Origin: Pseudomonadota bacterium
Lineage (GTDB): Bacteria > Pseudomonadota > Gammaproteobacteria > JAKAQQ01
DNA: 6,626 nucleotides
NCBI GenBank assembly: GCA_021819635.1
Contig: JAKAQQ010000045.1
Coordinates: forward strand, 1-6,626
Direction of reading: 5' to 3'
The position numbers were made by a program, and so were the translations under genes. Of the stretch, positions 1 through 5,369 are shown one piece after another. Each line of letters opens with the position of its first letter. Within the stretch, counting starts at the first letter, position 1. The notes beneath the pieces are model-generated. The model worked only from the letters and a program-made list of their open reading frames with translations. It ran no database searches and was not told where the DNA came from.

Positions 1-114
1 GAACCCCGCGCCGTCAAGCAGCGACCCAAGCCCTTTCCGAGGCTCACCACGACCCGCCAGAAAGCACGCCAAAACATCAAGTTGCACGGACACCCGCAGA
101 AGCAGAGGGCTTAA
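1..114 (+). CDS. IS4-family-like transposase, C-terminal tail only (partial)
   Basis: Frame 1 is open from the window edge to a TAA at 112-114 and gives 37 residues. They begin EPRAVKQRPKPFPRLTTTRQ, after which comes a basic tail. The pattern (E)PRAVK-RPKP-P-LT-PR is, from memory, the very C-terminus of many IS4-type DDE transposases, just after the last catalytic segment. No catalytic residue is inside the window, so whether the element is intact cannot be judged. The stop codon falls inside a sequence resembling an IS4 terminal inverted repeat (about 109-127), as is common in compact insertion sequences. The call rests on a short tail and on recalled family sequence rather than on a search. 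The alternative is a chance open frame, which the residue pattern makes unlikely. Confidence 0.7.
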   Translation, partial: EPRAVKQRPKPFPRLTTTRQKARQNIKLHGHPQKQRA

Positions 115-127
115 CCGAGCGCCATTC
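109..127 (+). repeat. Putative terminal inverted repeat of the IS4-like element
   Basis: GCTTAACCGAGCGCCATTC overlaps the transposase stop codon and resembles the reverse complement of the IS4 tip (TAATGCCGATCAGTTAAG) at CTTAAC and CATT. Only one copy is in the window, so its inverted-repeat nature is inferred. Confidence 0.45.
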
Positions 128-130
128 GAT

Positions 131-1264
131 TATAAATATATCTGGCAGCGACTGGCCGAACTGGCGCTTCGACCTGGGAGCACTGGCTGGACCCATGGCC
201 GAGACCAGTCGTGCCCAAGGGCTCCTGATGGGCCGCCTGACCGACGTGGGCATGGCGCTGCGCGACCGGGCCAGCCTGGCCGTGCTTACCGAGGATGTGG
301 TCAAGACCAGCGAGATCGAGGGCGAGCCGCTCAATGTCGAATCCGTGCGTTCCTCCATCGCGCGTAGGCTGGGTGTGGACATCGGTGCGCTGTCCCCGGT
401 GGATCGTCATGTCGAAGGCGTGGTCGAGATGGTGCTCGATGCCACCACCCACTGCCGTGCGCCGGTGTCGCGGGAGCGGCTGTTCGGCTGGCACGCCGTG
501 CTGTTTCCTACTGGCTACTCGGGCTTTCCCAAGATCAAGATCGGCGGCTGGCGCGACGATGCCCGCGGTCCGATGCAGGTGGTGTCGGGTCCCCTCGGCC
601 GGCCGCGCGTGCATTTCGAAGCGCCGCCCGCCGATCGTCTGGAGTTCGAATCCAGCCGGTTCCTCGAGTGGGTGAATGGCGCGCCGAACGAACCGCCGCT
701 CCTCAAGGCCGGTCTGGGGCATCTCTGGTTCGTCACCTTGCGCCCGTTCGACGACGGCAACGGGCGTATCGCTCGGGCCATCGGCGACCTTCTGTTAGCG
801 CGTGCCGACGGGGGCCCGCAACGCTTCTGCAGTCTGTCGGCGCAGATCCAGCGGGAGCGCAAGGCCTACGCATCCTGGAACGGACCCAGAAGCGATCGAT
901 GGATATCACCGAGTGGCTCCTCTGCTTCCTGAATGTCCTCCATCGCGCTGTCGATCAGGCGCAGCACACGCTGGACGCCGTGCTGACTCAGGCGCGCTTC
1001 TGGCAGCGCTGGGCCGCCACACCGTTCAACGAACGGCAGGTGAAAATGCTCAACCGGTTGCTCGCCGGTCTGGAGGGGAAGCTCACCAGCAGCGAGTGGG
1101 CGGCGATCGCCAAGTGTTCGCCGGACACGGCCCTGCGCGACATCACCGATCTACTTGCGCGGGGTGTGCTGCGGAAATCGGACGCGGGCGGACGTAGCAC
1201 CAGCTATGTATTGTGTGAGACTCCCGCGGGGATGGAGCCCAAAACTTCTGTCCATAGCCCATGA
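131..1264 (+). pseudogene. Fic family protein (DUF4172 + Fic + C-terminal winged helix), multiply inactivated
   Basis: Intact Fic proteins transfer AMP, or another nucleotide moiety, to target hydroxyls. Three same-strand pieces rebuild one such protein. Piece 1 (131-148) reads YKYIWQ. Piece 2 (150-871) starts DWPNWRFDLG and carries the inhibitory motif TSEIEG (306-323), the flap GPMQVVSGPLGRPRVHF, and the Fic motif as LRPFDDGNGRIAR (738-776). Piece 3 (872-1264) starts ILERTQ and ends in a winged-helix segment (LTSSEWAAIAKCSPDTALRD). There are four lesions. No ATG precedes YKYIWQ, where homologues would have a start. One extra base (or two lost) lies at about 149. One base (or four) is lost at about 870. 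CGC (Arg) at 741-743 stands where the family has the catalytic His. From ATG 195 a 245-aa product could still be made, but it would have lost the C-terminal domain and the catalytic His. The last 15 or so residues (after GRSTSYVL) do not resemble the family. The IS end immediately upstream probably removed the promoter and start codon. Confidence 0.88.
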
Positions 1265-1588
1265 TCTCGAGCGGGGGAAGTGCCACGGCCTCGTTTCGGC
1301 GCTTGATGATCCTCCTCACATGCGAGGGTTGACCGACCCGGGAACCCTGAGGATGAAGGCCCACGCCGAAGGTGTCCATCGCACCCTCCTGGGTTCTTCG
1401 TCGGGCGCCACGAGGATCGCTTTCCCCCGGCCTCCTGCTCTTCAGCCGTACGTTCGCTGAAGGGCCGTCTCCGGGAGCGCCGAGCGCCCCGGCACCCTTC
1501 GGCCAGCCGCCTCCCGCGGCCCGACCCCTCCCAGCCAGCCCGAGTGCCAAAACGGTACCGGACGCTTTGCAGGGCTTGATTGCACGAC
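1265..1588. other. Intergenic stretch with no recognisable gene
   Basis: About 320 bp separate the fic remnant from the next promoter. Open frames exist on both strands, including a 156-aa one on the minus strand (1143-1613). None has a ribosome-binding site, a domain I recognise, or a sensible composition; they are rich in Arg, Gly and Pro, as expected from GC-rich non-coding DNA. The stretch holds a long inverted repeat (1438-1464) and an imperfect GC-rich hairpin (about 1471-1492). It may be the decayed flank of the fic locus or the remnant of another mobile element; the sequence does not settle which. Confidence 0.6.
1438..1464. repeat. Inverted repeat, 9-bp arms with 9-nt loop
   Basis: The left arm CTCTTCAGC (1438-1446) pairs with the right arm GCTGAAGGG (1456-1464), with one G-T wobble; the inner six pairs TTCAGC/GCTGAA are perfect. 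No T-run follows on either strand, so it is not a canonical intrinsic terminator. It lies about 125 bp upstream of the -35 box at 1589. It could be an operator-like site, or an RNA stem-loop at the 3' end of the old fic transcript. Confidence 0.5.
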
Positions 1589-1618
1589 TTGACAGACTGA
1601 CGTTCCATCTCATAGAAT
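1589..1618 (+). promoter_or_regulatory. Sigma70-type promoter for the small peptidoglycan-binding protein
   Basis: A perfect -35 box TTGACA (1589-1594) is followed after 18 bp by the -10 box TAGAAT (1613-1618), which differs from consensus at one position. Transcription should start near 1625. This leaves a leader of about 150 nt before the GTG at 1779 and places the in-frame ATG at 1623 at or before the first transcribed base. This is the clearest promoter in the window. Confidence 0.75.
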
Positions 1619-1624
1619 AGCCAT

Positions 1625-1778
1625 GGGGAAAATAAATTACGTTGAGGTTTCTGGAAGCTGTGGTCTCATCAAAGGCGATGGATCCGGGAACGCAAACGAC
1701 ATGCCCTGCGTCCGGCGGTGCCGGTACGCGTCACGGCCGCTCACGCGGTCCTGTCCAACCTTCGGAGGTAAACCACCT
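1625..1778 (+). ncRNA. Long structured 5' leader (class unknown)
   Basis: The untranslated leader can form a series of local stems: CATC/GATG (1667-1680), ACGCA/TGCGT (1690-1711), CCGGC/GCCGG with a 3-nt loop (1712-1724), and GGCCGC/GCGGTC with a TCAC loop (1735-1750, one G-U pair). At its end, ACCT-TCGG-AGGT (1758-1769) buries the Shine-Dalgarno sequence, and the same AGGT can pair instead with ACCT at 1775-1778. The order of stems and the two exclusive pairings around the ribosome-binding site would suit translational control. I cannot match it to a known riboswitch or thermosensor class; in GC-rich DNA some of these short stems will be chance. Confidence 0.4.
1764..1769 (+). promoter_or_regulatory. 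Shine-Dalgarno sequence deciding the GTG start
   Basis: GGAGGT lies 9 nt before the GTG at 1779. It is the only strong ribosome-binding site upstream of the secreted protein's signal peptide, so it fixes the start at GTG 1779 rather than at the upstream in-frame ATG 1623. Confidence 0.8.
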
Positions 1779-2177
1779 GTGAAAAAGTCGATCCTGACGG
1801 CCGCCGCCGTCCTGACCCTTGCCGCCGCGCCGCTCGCCCTTGCGTCCGGCATGATGGCCAAGCAGCCCATGATGGCCAAGCCGGCCATGGCGACCAAGAA
1901 GCCCATGATGGCCAAGAAGTGCCCGCCCATGATGGCCAAGAAGTGTGCTTGGGCCATGCACCACCGCATGTGGATCATGAAGGTCCAGCACGCCCTTAAC
2001 AAGGATGGGGCCCACATCGAGGCCGACGGTTACTGGGGTCCCAAGACCATGGCCGCGGTCCGCGCCTTCCAGACGAGCCACGGCCTCAAGGCCACGGGTC
2101 ATCTCGATCACGCCACGCTCGCCAAGCTCGGACTCTGGCATAAGGGCTGGATGAAGAAGAAGGCGGCGAAGAAGTAA
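1779..2177 (+). CDS. Small secreted peptidoglycan-binding protein with Met/Lys-rich repeat linker
   Basis: The 132-aa product is probably exported and bound to the cell wall. Residues 1-22 form a Sec signal peptide: KK, then a long Ala/Leu core, with likely cleavage after LALA-22. Residues 25-56 are five short repeats (MMAKQP, MMAKPA, MATKKP, MMAKKCPP, MMAKKC) with Cys at 48 and 56. Residues about 66-120 match the PG_binding_1 fold: VQHALNKDG, then the DGYWGPKTMAAVRAFQ core, then LKATGHLDHATLAKLG. The C-terminus is Lys-rich (WMKKKAAKK). I chose GTG 1779 because the Shine-Dalgarno GGAGGT and the signal peptide fit it. The gene stands alone between its own promoter and terminator. No catalytic domain is present, so it may be a structural or anchoring wall protein. 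Met and Cys in the repeat block could bind soft metals such as copper, but that is speculation. A wall-binding role is likely; the exact function is unknown. Confidence 0.85.
   Translation: MKKSILTAAAVLTLAAAPLALASGMMAKQPMMAKPAMATKKPMMAKKCPPMMAKKCAWAMHHRMWIMKVQHALNKDGAHIEADGYWGPKTMAAVRAFQTSHGLKATGHLDHATLAKLGLWHKGWMKKKAAKK
1851..1946 (+). repeat. In-gene tandem repeat, unit ATGATGGCCAAG, mostly 18-bp period
   Basis: Exact copies of ATGATGGCCAAG start at 1851, 1869, 1905 and 1929, and a diverged copy (ATGGCGACCAAG) starts at 1887. Spacings are 18, 18, 18 and 24 bp, all multiples of three, so the repeat keeps frame and encodes the MMAKxx block. The near-identity of the copies at DNA level points to recent expansion rather than only to selection on the protein. 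Confidence 0.85.
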
Positions 2178-2191
2178 GCGTCTTCGGACAA

Positions 2192-2230
2192 GCGCGGCGA
2201 AGGGGCGTCCGCGCCGGAGGATCTCCTCCG
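2192..2230 (+). repeat. Two stem-loops upstream of the terminator
   Basis: GCGCGG (2192-2197) pairs with CCGCGC (2209-2214). Directly after it CGGAGG (2215-2220) pairs with CCTCCG (2225-2230) around an ATCT loop. Neither has a T-run. They lie between the stop codon and the terminator and may protect the 3' end of the transcript. Confidence 0.45.
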
Positions 2231-2246
2231 CAAGCCCCGGAATCCT

Positions 2247-2275
2247 GCCGGCGGGGGCGACCCCGCCGGCTTTTT
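2247..2275 (+). terminator. Intrinsic terminator of the peptidoglycan-binding protein gene
   Basis: A perfect 10-bp stem GCCGGCGGGG (2247-2256) / CCCCGCCGGC (2261-2270) closes a GCGA (GNRA) tetraloop and is followed by TTTTT (2271-2275). It lies 69 nt after the stop. Read on the minus strand the same stem lacks a following T-run, so it is mainly a plus-strand terminator, although it sits just past the end of the convergent mutM gene. Confidence 0.92.
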
Positions 2276-2304
2276 CCATTACGGGGGGGCTACCCGCGTC
2301 TGTG

Positions 2305-3123
2305 TCAGCGCTGGCAACGAGGGCAGTAGTAGCCGCTCCGGCCCGAGAGCCGTCGGGTGCGGATCCGTGTCCCGCAGCGCCGACAGCCTTCCCCGTCCCG
2401 GTCGTAGACCTCAAGCCGGAGGTGGAAGTAGCCCGGCTTGCCGTCCGTCCCGAGGTAGTCACGAAGCGTGCTCCCCCCGCTTGCCAGGGCGTCTTCGAGG
2501 ACCGCGCGGATGGCCGCGGTGAGGCGCTTCCACTCGATCGGCCGGACGCGCCCGGCGCCTCTACCCGGCCGGATCCCGGCCCGGTAGAGCGCCTCGTTGG
2601 CGTAGATGTTTCCGAGTCCTGCGACCACCCGTCCGTCCATCAGGAAGGCCTTGACCGGGCCCCGTCGTCCCGTGGCCCGCGTCCGCAGGTGCCGGGCCAG
2701 CTCGTCGGGCGCCGTCTCGAGCGGTTCGGGACCGAGGCTACGGACCAGGGGATCCTTCTCGGGTCGGGCACTGTAGCGCAGGAGACTGAAGCGGCGTGGA
2801 TCGTGCATGCGTAGGGCGCTTCCCTCCGTGAAGACGAGGGTCCATCGGTCGTGCGGTAGGAGTGGTGTTCCGGGGGATACGAGCCGCAGGCTCCCGCTCA
2901 TCCCTAGGTGAACGACGAGTCCTCCTTCGTCCAAGTGGAGGAGGAGGTACTTGCCCCGCCTCCCGACGCCGGTGACGGTGCGGCCCTTGAGCCGGCGGGC
3001 GAGGCCGGGGGCCACGGGGCGGCGGAGGCGCCGCTCCGTGACCACGAGCGTGTGGACGACACGGCCGGGAAGAGCGGTGACGAGCCCGCGGCGTGTCGTT
3101 TCAACTTCCGGAAGTTCGGGCAC
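2305..3123 (-). CDS. mutM: Formamidopyrimidine-DNA glycosylase / AP lyase (MutM, Fpg)
   Basis: MutM removes oxidised purines such as 8-oxoguanine and FapyG from DNA and nicks the abasic site by beta,delta-elimination. The 272-aa product has the family's usual length. It starts (M)PELPEVETTRRG: Pro2 is the Schiff-base nucleophile and Glu3 the acid. Lys58 (RRGKYLLL) matches the catalytic E. coli Lys57. The helix-two-turn-helix segment reads GLGNIYANEALYRAGIRP. The C-terminal zinc finger is C247-x2-C250-x16-C267-x2-C270, with the loop Arg in SGRSGYYC. All key residues are present, so the enzyme should be active. The GTG start at 3123 is fixed because Pro2 must follow the initiator Met; the frame stays open to 3690 but that extension is a shadow. 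The start lies inside the DUF4340 gene (23-nt overlap) with only a weak GGGA upstream, implying translational coupling and expression with the transporter operon. Confidence 0.96.
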   Translation of the reverse strand: MPELPEVETTRRGLVTALPGRVVHTLVVTERRLRRPVAPGLARRLKGRTVTGVGRRGKYLLLHLDEGGLVVHLGMSGSLRLVSPGTPLLPHDRWTLVFTEGSALRMHDPRRFSLLRYSARPEKDPLVRSLGPEPLETAPDELARHLRTRATGRRGPVKAFLMDGRVVAGLGNIYANEALYRAGIRPGRGAGRVRPIEWKRLTAAIRAVLEDALASGGSTLRDYLGTDGKPGYFHLRLEVYDRDGEGCRRCGTRIRTRRLSGRSGYYCPRCQR

Positions 3124-4000
3124 GGGTCGGTCCCGCGCTCCGCGTCCGTCGCGGGCGCGGGGCGGGCAGATGGAAAAGCCGCTTCCGGCTCGTCTCCGGA
3201 AACTGCCAGCGGAGCCCGAGACGGGGGCGCACGAGAGCCAAGCCGAGGGGGTCGGAGACGATGTCGAAACGCTCTGGCGGGAGCCCCCGGAAGAGGAGTT
3301 TCGCGCGTTCCAAAACCGTGTAGTGTCCGGCCGGGGCGACGCCGAGGGCAGAAGCGTAGGTCCATTGCTCGACGAAGCGGTGGAGCCGTCGTTCGGGAAC
3401 GGGGCGTGCCGGGACAATCCGCCAGCGACGGTGGGCGCTGCGCTCGACACGGAAGCGGGGAAGCACGATGGCGGTGAGGCGACGGCGGTGGCGTCGGCCG
3501 AGGAGGCGTGTCGAGAGGTAGCGTCCGTCGCCGCCCACAAGGCGGTAGGCAAGCGAGTCGTGGACGAGATCGACCGCGCCCGCGGTCTCGATGTAGCGGT
3601 AGCTCCCGACGGGATCGGTGCCGCCAAAGAGGATCCGCGTGCGGCCGACGACGAGGGTGAGCGCGGGTGGGGCGAGCCCGAGGTGCGCAAGGTTGACCCG
3701 AGCCCGTGGGTAACGGCGGGCGACGGGTTCGTCGAGGCCGTCGAGGAGAGAGCCGATCATGAGGGCGTTGCCGCGCGCGCGGACGGGGTGGGTCTGCCAC
3801 CAACGGCCGTGGATCTTGCGGAACGCGTACCAGGGCCCGCGGCCGACACGGAAGCGGAACGCGGTCACCCGCGCGGGAGGAATCGTGCTGAGCGGGAGGG
3901 GCGGGGGGGGGCTGCGCCGGCCGACGTGCGTGGCGAGGAGCACCGCCACGACGACGACCGCAAAGAGCAGCCCCAGGTTGAGAAGCGTGCGCGGGCGCAT
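3101..4000 (-). CDS. DUF4340-type membrane-anchored protein of a Gld-like ABC operon
   Basis: The 299-aa product begins with a short basic stretch and one transmembrane segment (residues about 6-23, LLNLGLLFAVVVVAVLLAT). A soluble, probably periplasmic, domain follows. Within it, repeated modules of strands with the pattern 'LGLAPPALTLVVGRTRILFGGTDPVGSYRYI' (split here over residues about 105-136) are typical of DUF4340 proteins: a strand pair followed by a G-x-x-Y-R/Y-V type turn. DUF4340 genes are regularly found directly after GldG-like genes, as here (10 nt after the upstream stop). No catalytic motif is visible. It probably works as an extracytoplasmic accessory to the ABC complex. The Arg-rich C-terminal tail (after residue 275) overlaps the start of mutM and shows no fold. 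ATG 4000 was chosen because it places the membrane anchor at the N-terminus. Family assignment rests on context plus sequence pattern. Confidence 0.78.
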   Translation of the reverse strand: MRPRTLLNLGLLFAVVVVAVLLATHVGRRSPPPPLPLSTIPPARVTAFRFRVGRGPWYAFRKIHGRWWQTHPVRARGNALMIGSLLDGLDEPVARRYPRARVNLAHLGLAPPALTLVVGRTRILFGGTDPVGSYRYIETAGAVDLVHDSLAYRLVGGDGRYLSTRLLGRRHRRRLTAIVLPRFRVERSAHRRWRIVPARPVPERRLHRFVEQWTYASALGVAPAGHYTVLERAKLLFRGLPPERFDIVSDPLGLALVRPRLGLRWQFPETSRKRLFHLPAPRPRRTRSAGPTRARTSGS

Positions 4001-4010
4001 CGTCGGAGGA

Positions 4011-5363
4011 TCAGCGGCGGGTGCGGCGCAGGCGCACCACGAGCCCGCCCGCGACGAGGAGGAGGGGAAGGATCACGAGGTACAGGGCCCCCAGGAGGAT
4101 CTCTTCCTCGCGGGTGAGAACGAGGGTGCGGTCCGGGCTCGGCGGCTGGTGGAGGTTGAGGAACGCCCCTTGGGCGCTCAGCCAGTTGACGAGGTTGAGG
4201 GCCAGGCCGAGGTTGTCTCCGGCGTTGAGGAAGGCGTTGGCGAAGAGTCCGCCGCCGCTCAGCACGGCAACCCGCTCAAGCCGGCCGTGCCCGAGCCCGT
4301 GCAGGAAGAGTTCGGCGATCGGGAGAGGTCCCGGTCGGTCGCCCTTGTGCGGATCGTAGACGACCGTGCCCCGCAGGGAGCCCGCCGCGAGCCAGGAAAG
4401 AGGGAGCGGGGGGCTCGTAAAGAGCTCTTCGTGGATCCAGCCCTTCACGTGGCGCACCACGAGCGCGGTCGTGTCGGGGTCGAGCACTTCCCCGGCGAGC
4501 GAACGGGTGACCCGCGTGGGCGGGAAGCTTGTGAGGACGAGCCAGGTGGGATTGCGGATGCCGAGCAGTTCGCTCTCGACGTCGACCACATGCCCCGGGA
4601 GGAAGCGCAGGCCCAGGCGGGCGGCCACCCCGCCGAGGCCCCGCGGTTGGCCCCGGCCGGCGAGCCAGAGAAGGTTGCCTCCGTGGCCGAGATAGGCCAG
4701 AAGGGCCTGTTCTTCGGCCGGGAGGTAGCGTGTCTGCGGCTCGGCCACGACGAGGAGGCTTGTGCCCTTCGGGATCGGCCGACGGGCGAGGTCCACCGTT
4801 GCGAGACGGTATCCCTCGCGCCGGAGGGCGGCGGCGAACGCGCTCAGTCCCTGCGGGGAGGTGTTCGTGAAGGACCGTTCCCCGTGGCCCGTCACGAAAG
4901 TCGCCAGGAGGTGCCGTGTCCGCTCAAGACGCAGCAGGGCGTCGGTGAACGCTCTCTGGTCCAGGGTGGTGAGCGTTTCGTGGCGGCGACCGTAGCCGAG
5001 GTCGAGCTCGCCCTCGCTGCGGATGCCGAGGCGACGGACCTCGGCCAGGTGGACGTCGGGGTTGACGAACCGGAGGCGGATCTTGGGGTCCACACGCCGG
5101 TAGCGGTCGACGAGATGACGGATGCGGCCGCGCAGCGCCGGGTCCTGGCGGGCGAAGGCGAGGACGCGGACCGGGCCGTGGAGCTTCCCGACGACGCGAC
5201 GGCTGGCGACGGTGAGCGAGTTGCGGCCCGTGGCCGTCCAGTCGGCGTTCCAGGAAAGCCGGCTTGTGAACCAGGCCAGCCCCGTGCACAGCGCGGTGAG
5301 GAGAAGAAGAAACCCCGCGTGCTGAAGGCGGAGGGTGAAACGGGTGCGGCGGTCGAGTCGCAT
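4011..5363 (-). CDS. GldG-like ABC transporter auxiliary protein
   Basis: The 450-aa product has one transmembrane helix near the N-terminus (residues about 16-33) and another near the C-terminus (about 422-443, ILLGALYLVILPLLLVAGGLVV), then a basic end RLRRTRR. The long region between is predicted outside the cytoplasm. The order is typical of GldG/ABC_transp_aux proteins: an N-terminal thioredoxin-like part (PVRVLAFARQDPALRGRIRHLVDRY), then FVTGHGER, then a GLSAFAAALRREGY segment and GTSLLVVAEPQTRYLPAEEQALLAYLGHGGNLLWL. In Flavobacterium, GldG works with GldA and GldF in gliding and secretion. In other bacteria the homologues are not tied to gliding and their substrate is unknown. It starts 6 nt after the permease stop and ends 10 nt before the DUF4340 gene, so it is a core member of the operon. 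No strong Shine-Dalgarno is visible; coupling to the permease is likely. Confidence 0.88.
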   Translation of the reverse strand: MRLDRRTRFTLRLQHAGFLLLLTALCTGLAWFTSRLSWNADWTATGRNSLTVASRRVVGKLHGPVRVLAFARQDPALRGRIRHLVDRYRRVDPKIRLRFVNPDVHLAEVRRLGIRSEGELDLGYGRRHETLTTLDQRAFTDALLRLERTRHLLATFVTGHGERSFTNTSPQGLSAFAAALRREGYRLATVDLARRPIPKGTSLLVVAEPQTRYLPAEEQALLAYLGHGGNLLWLAGRGQPRGLGGVAARLGLRFLPGHVVDVESELLGIRNPTWLVLTSFPPTRVTRSLAGEVLDPDTTALVVRHVKGWIHEELFTSPPLPLSWLAAGSLRGTVVYDPHKGDRPGPLPIAELFLHGLGHGRLERVAVLSGGGLFANAFLNAGDNLGLALNLVNWLSAQGAFLNLHQPPSPDRTLVLTREEEILLGALYLVILPLLLVAGGLVVRLRRTRR

Positions 5364-5369
5364 GGCCGG

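Larger units (their letters stand above)
1..127 (+). mobile_element. Right end of an IS4-like insertion sequence (partial)
   Basis: The transposase tail is followed at once by CTTAACCGAGCGCCATTC (110-127). This resembles the IS4 end read outward from the element (CTTAAC, six variable bases, then C/GCATT), so I place the element's edge at about 126-128. Beyond it the bases become AT-rich (128-142) and the coding frame of the fic remnant begins within a few nucleotides. The other end and any target-site duplication lie outside the window. The boundary is therefore approximate and inferred. Confidence 0.55.

Noticed and set aside
195..932. Active Fic toxin or shortened functional AMPylase
   Set aside because: The frame ends in a shifted tail, the C-terminal domain is lost, and the catalytic His is Arg. 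No separate antitoxin gene is present; the TSEIEG inhibitory motif is part of the same protein.
1143..1613. Minus-strand 156-codon and 134-codon frames overlapping the fic end and the intergenic stretch
   Set aside because: No ribosome-binding site or recognisable domain, Arg/Gly/Pro-rich composition, and partial overlap with the fic remnant on the other strand.
1667..1711. Possible c-di-GMP-I (GEMM) riboswitch, because GGGAACGCAAACG resembles the GGGACGCAAAGC motif
   Set aside because: The preceding GGCAAAC-hairpin and the second receptor helix are not present in the expected positions; the likeness is to one short stretch only.
1623..1778. ATG 1623 as the start of the peptidoglycan-binding protein
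   Set aside because: It lies 5 nt after the -10 box, at or before the expected transcription start, has no ribosome-binding site, and would bury the signal peptide 52 residues in.
1851..1946. Short repeats as a CRISPR array
   Set aside because: Units are 12 bp with 6-12 bp between them, in frame within a coding gene; no palindromic repeat, spacers or cas genes.
3124..3690. In-frame 189-codon upstream extension of mutM
   Set aside because: MutM needs Pro directly after the initiator Met, and the extension lies inside the DUF4340 gene in another frame; its composition is Ser/Pro/Arg-rich shadow.
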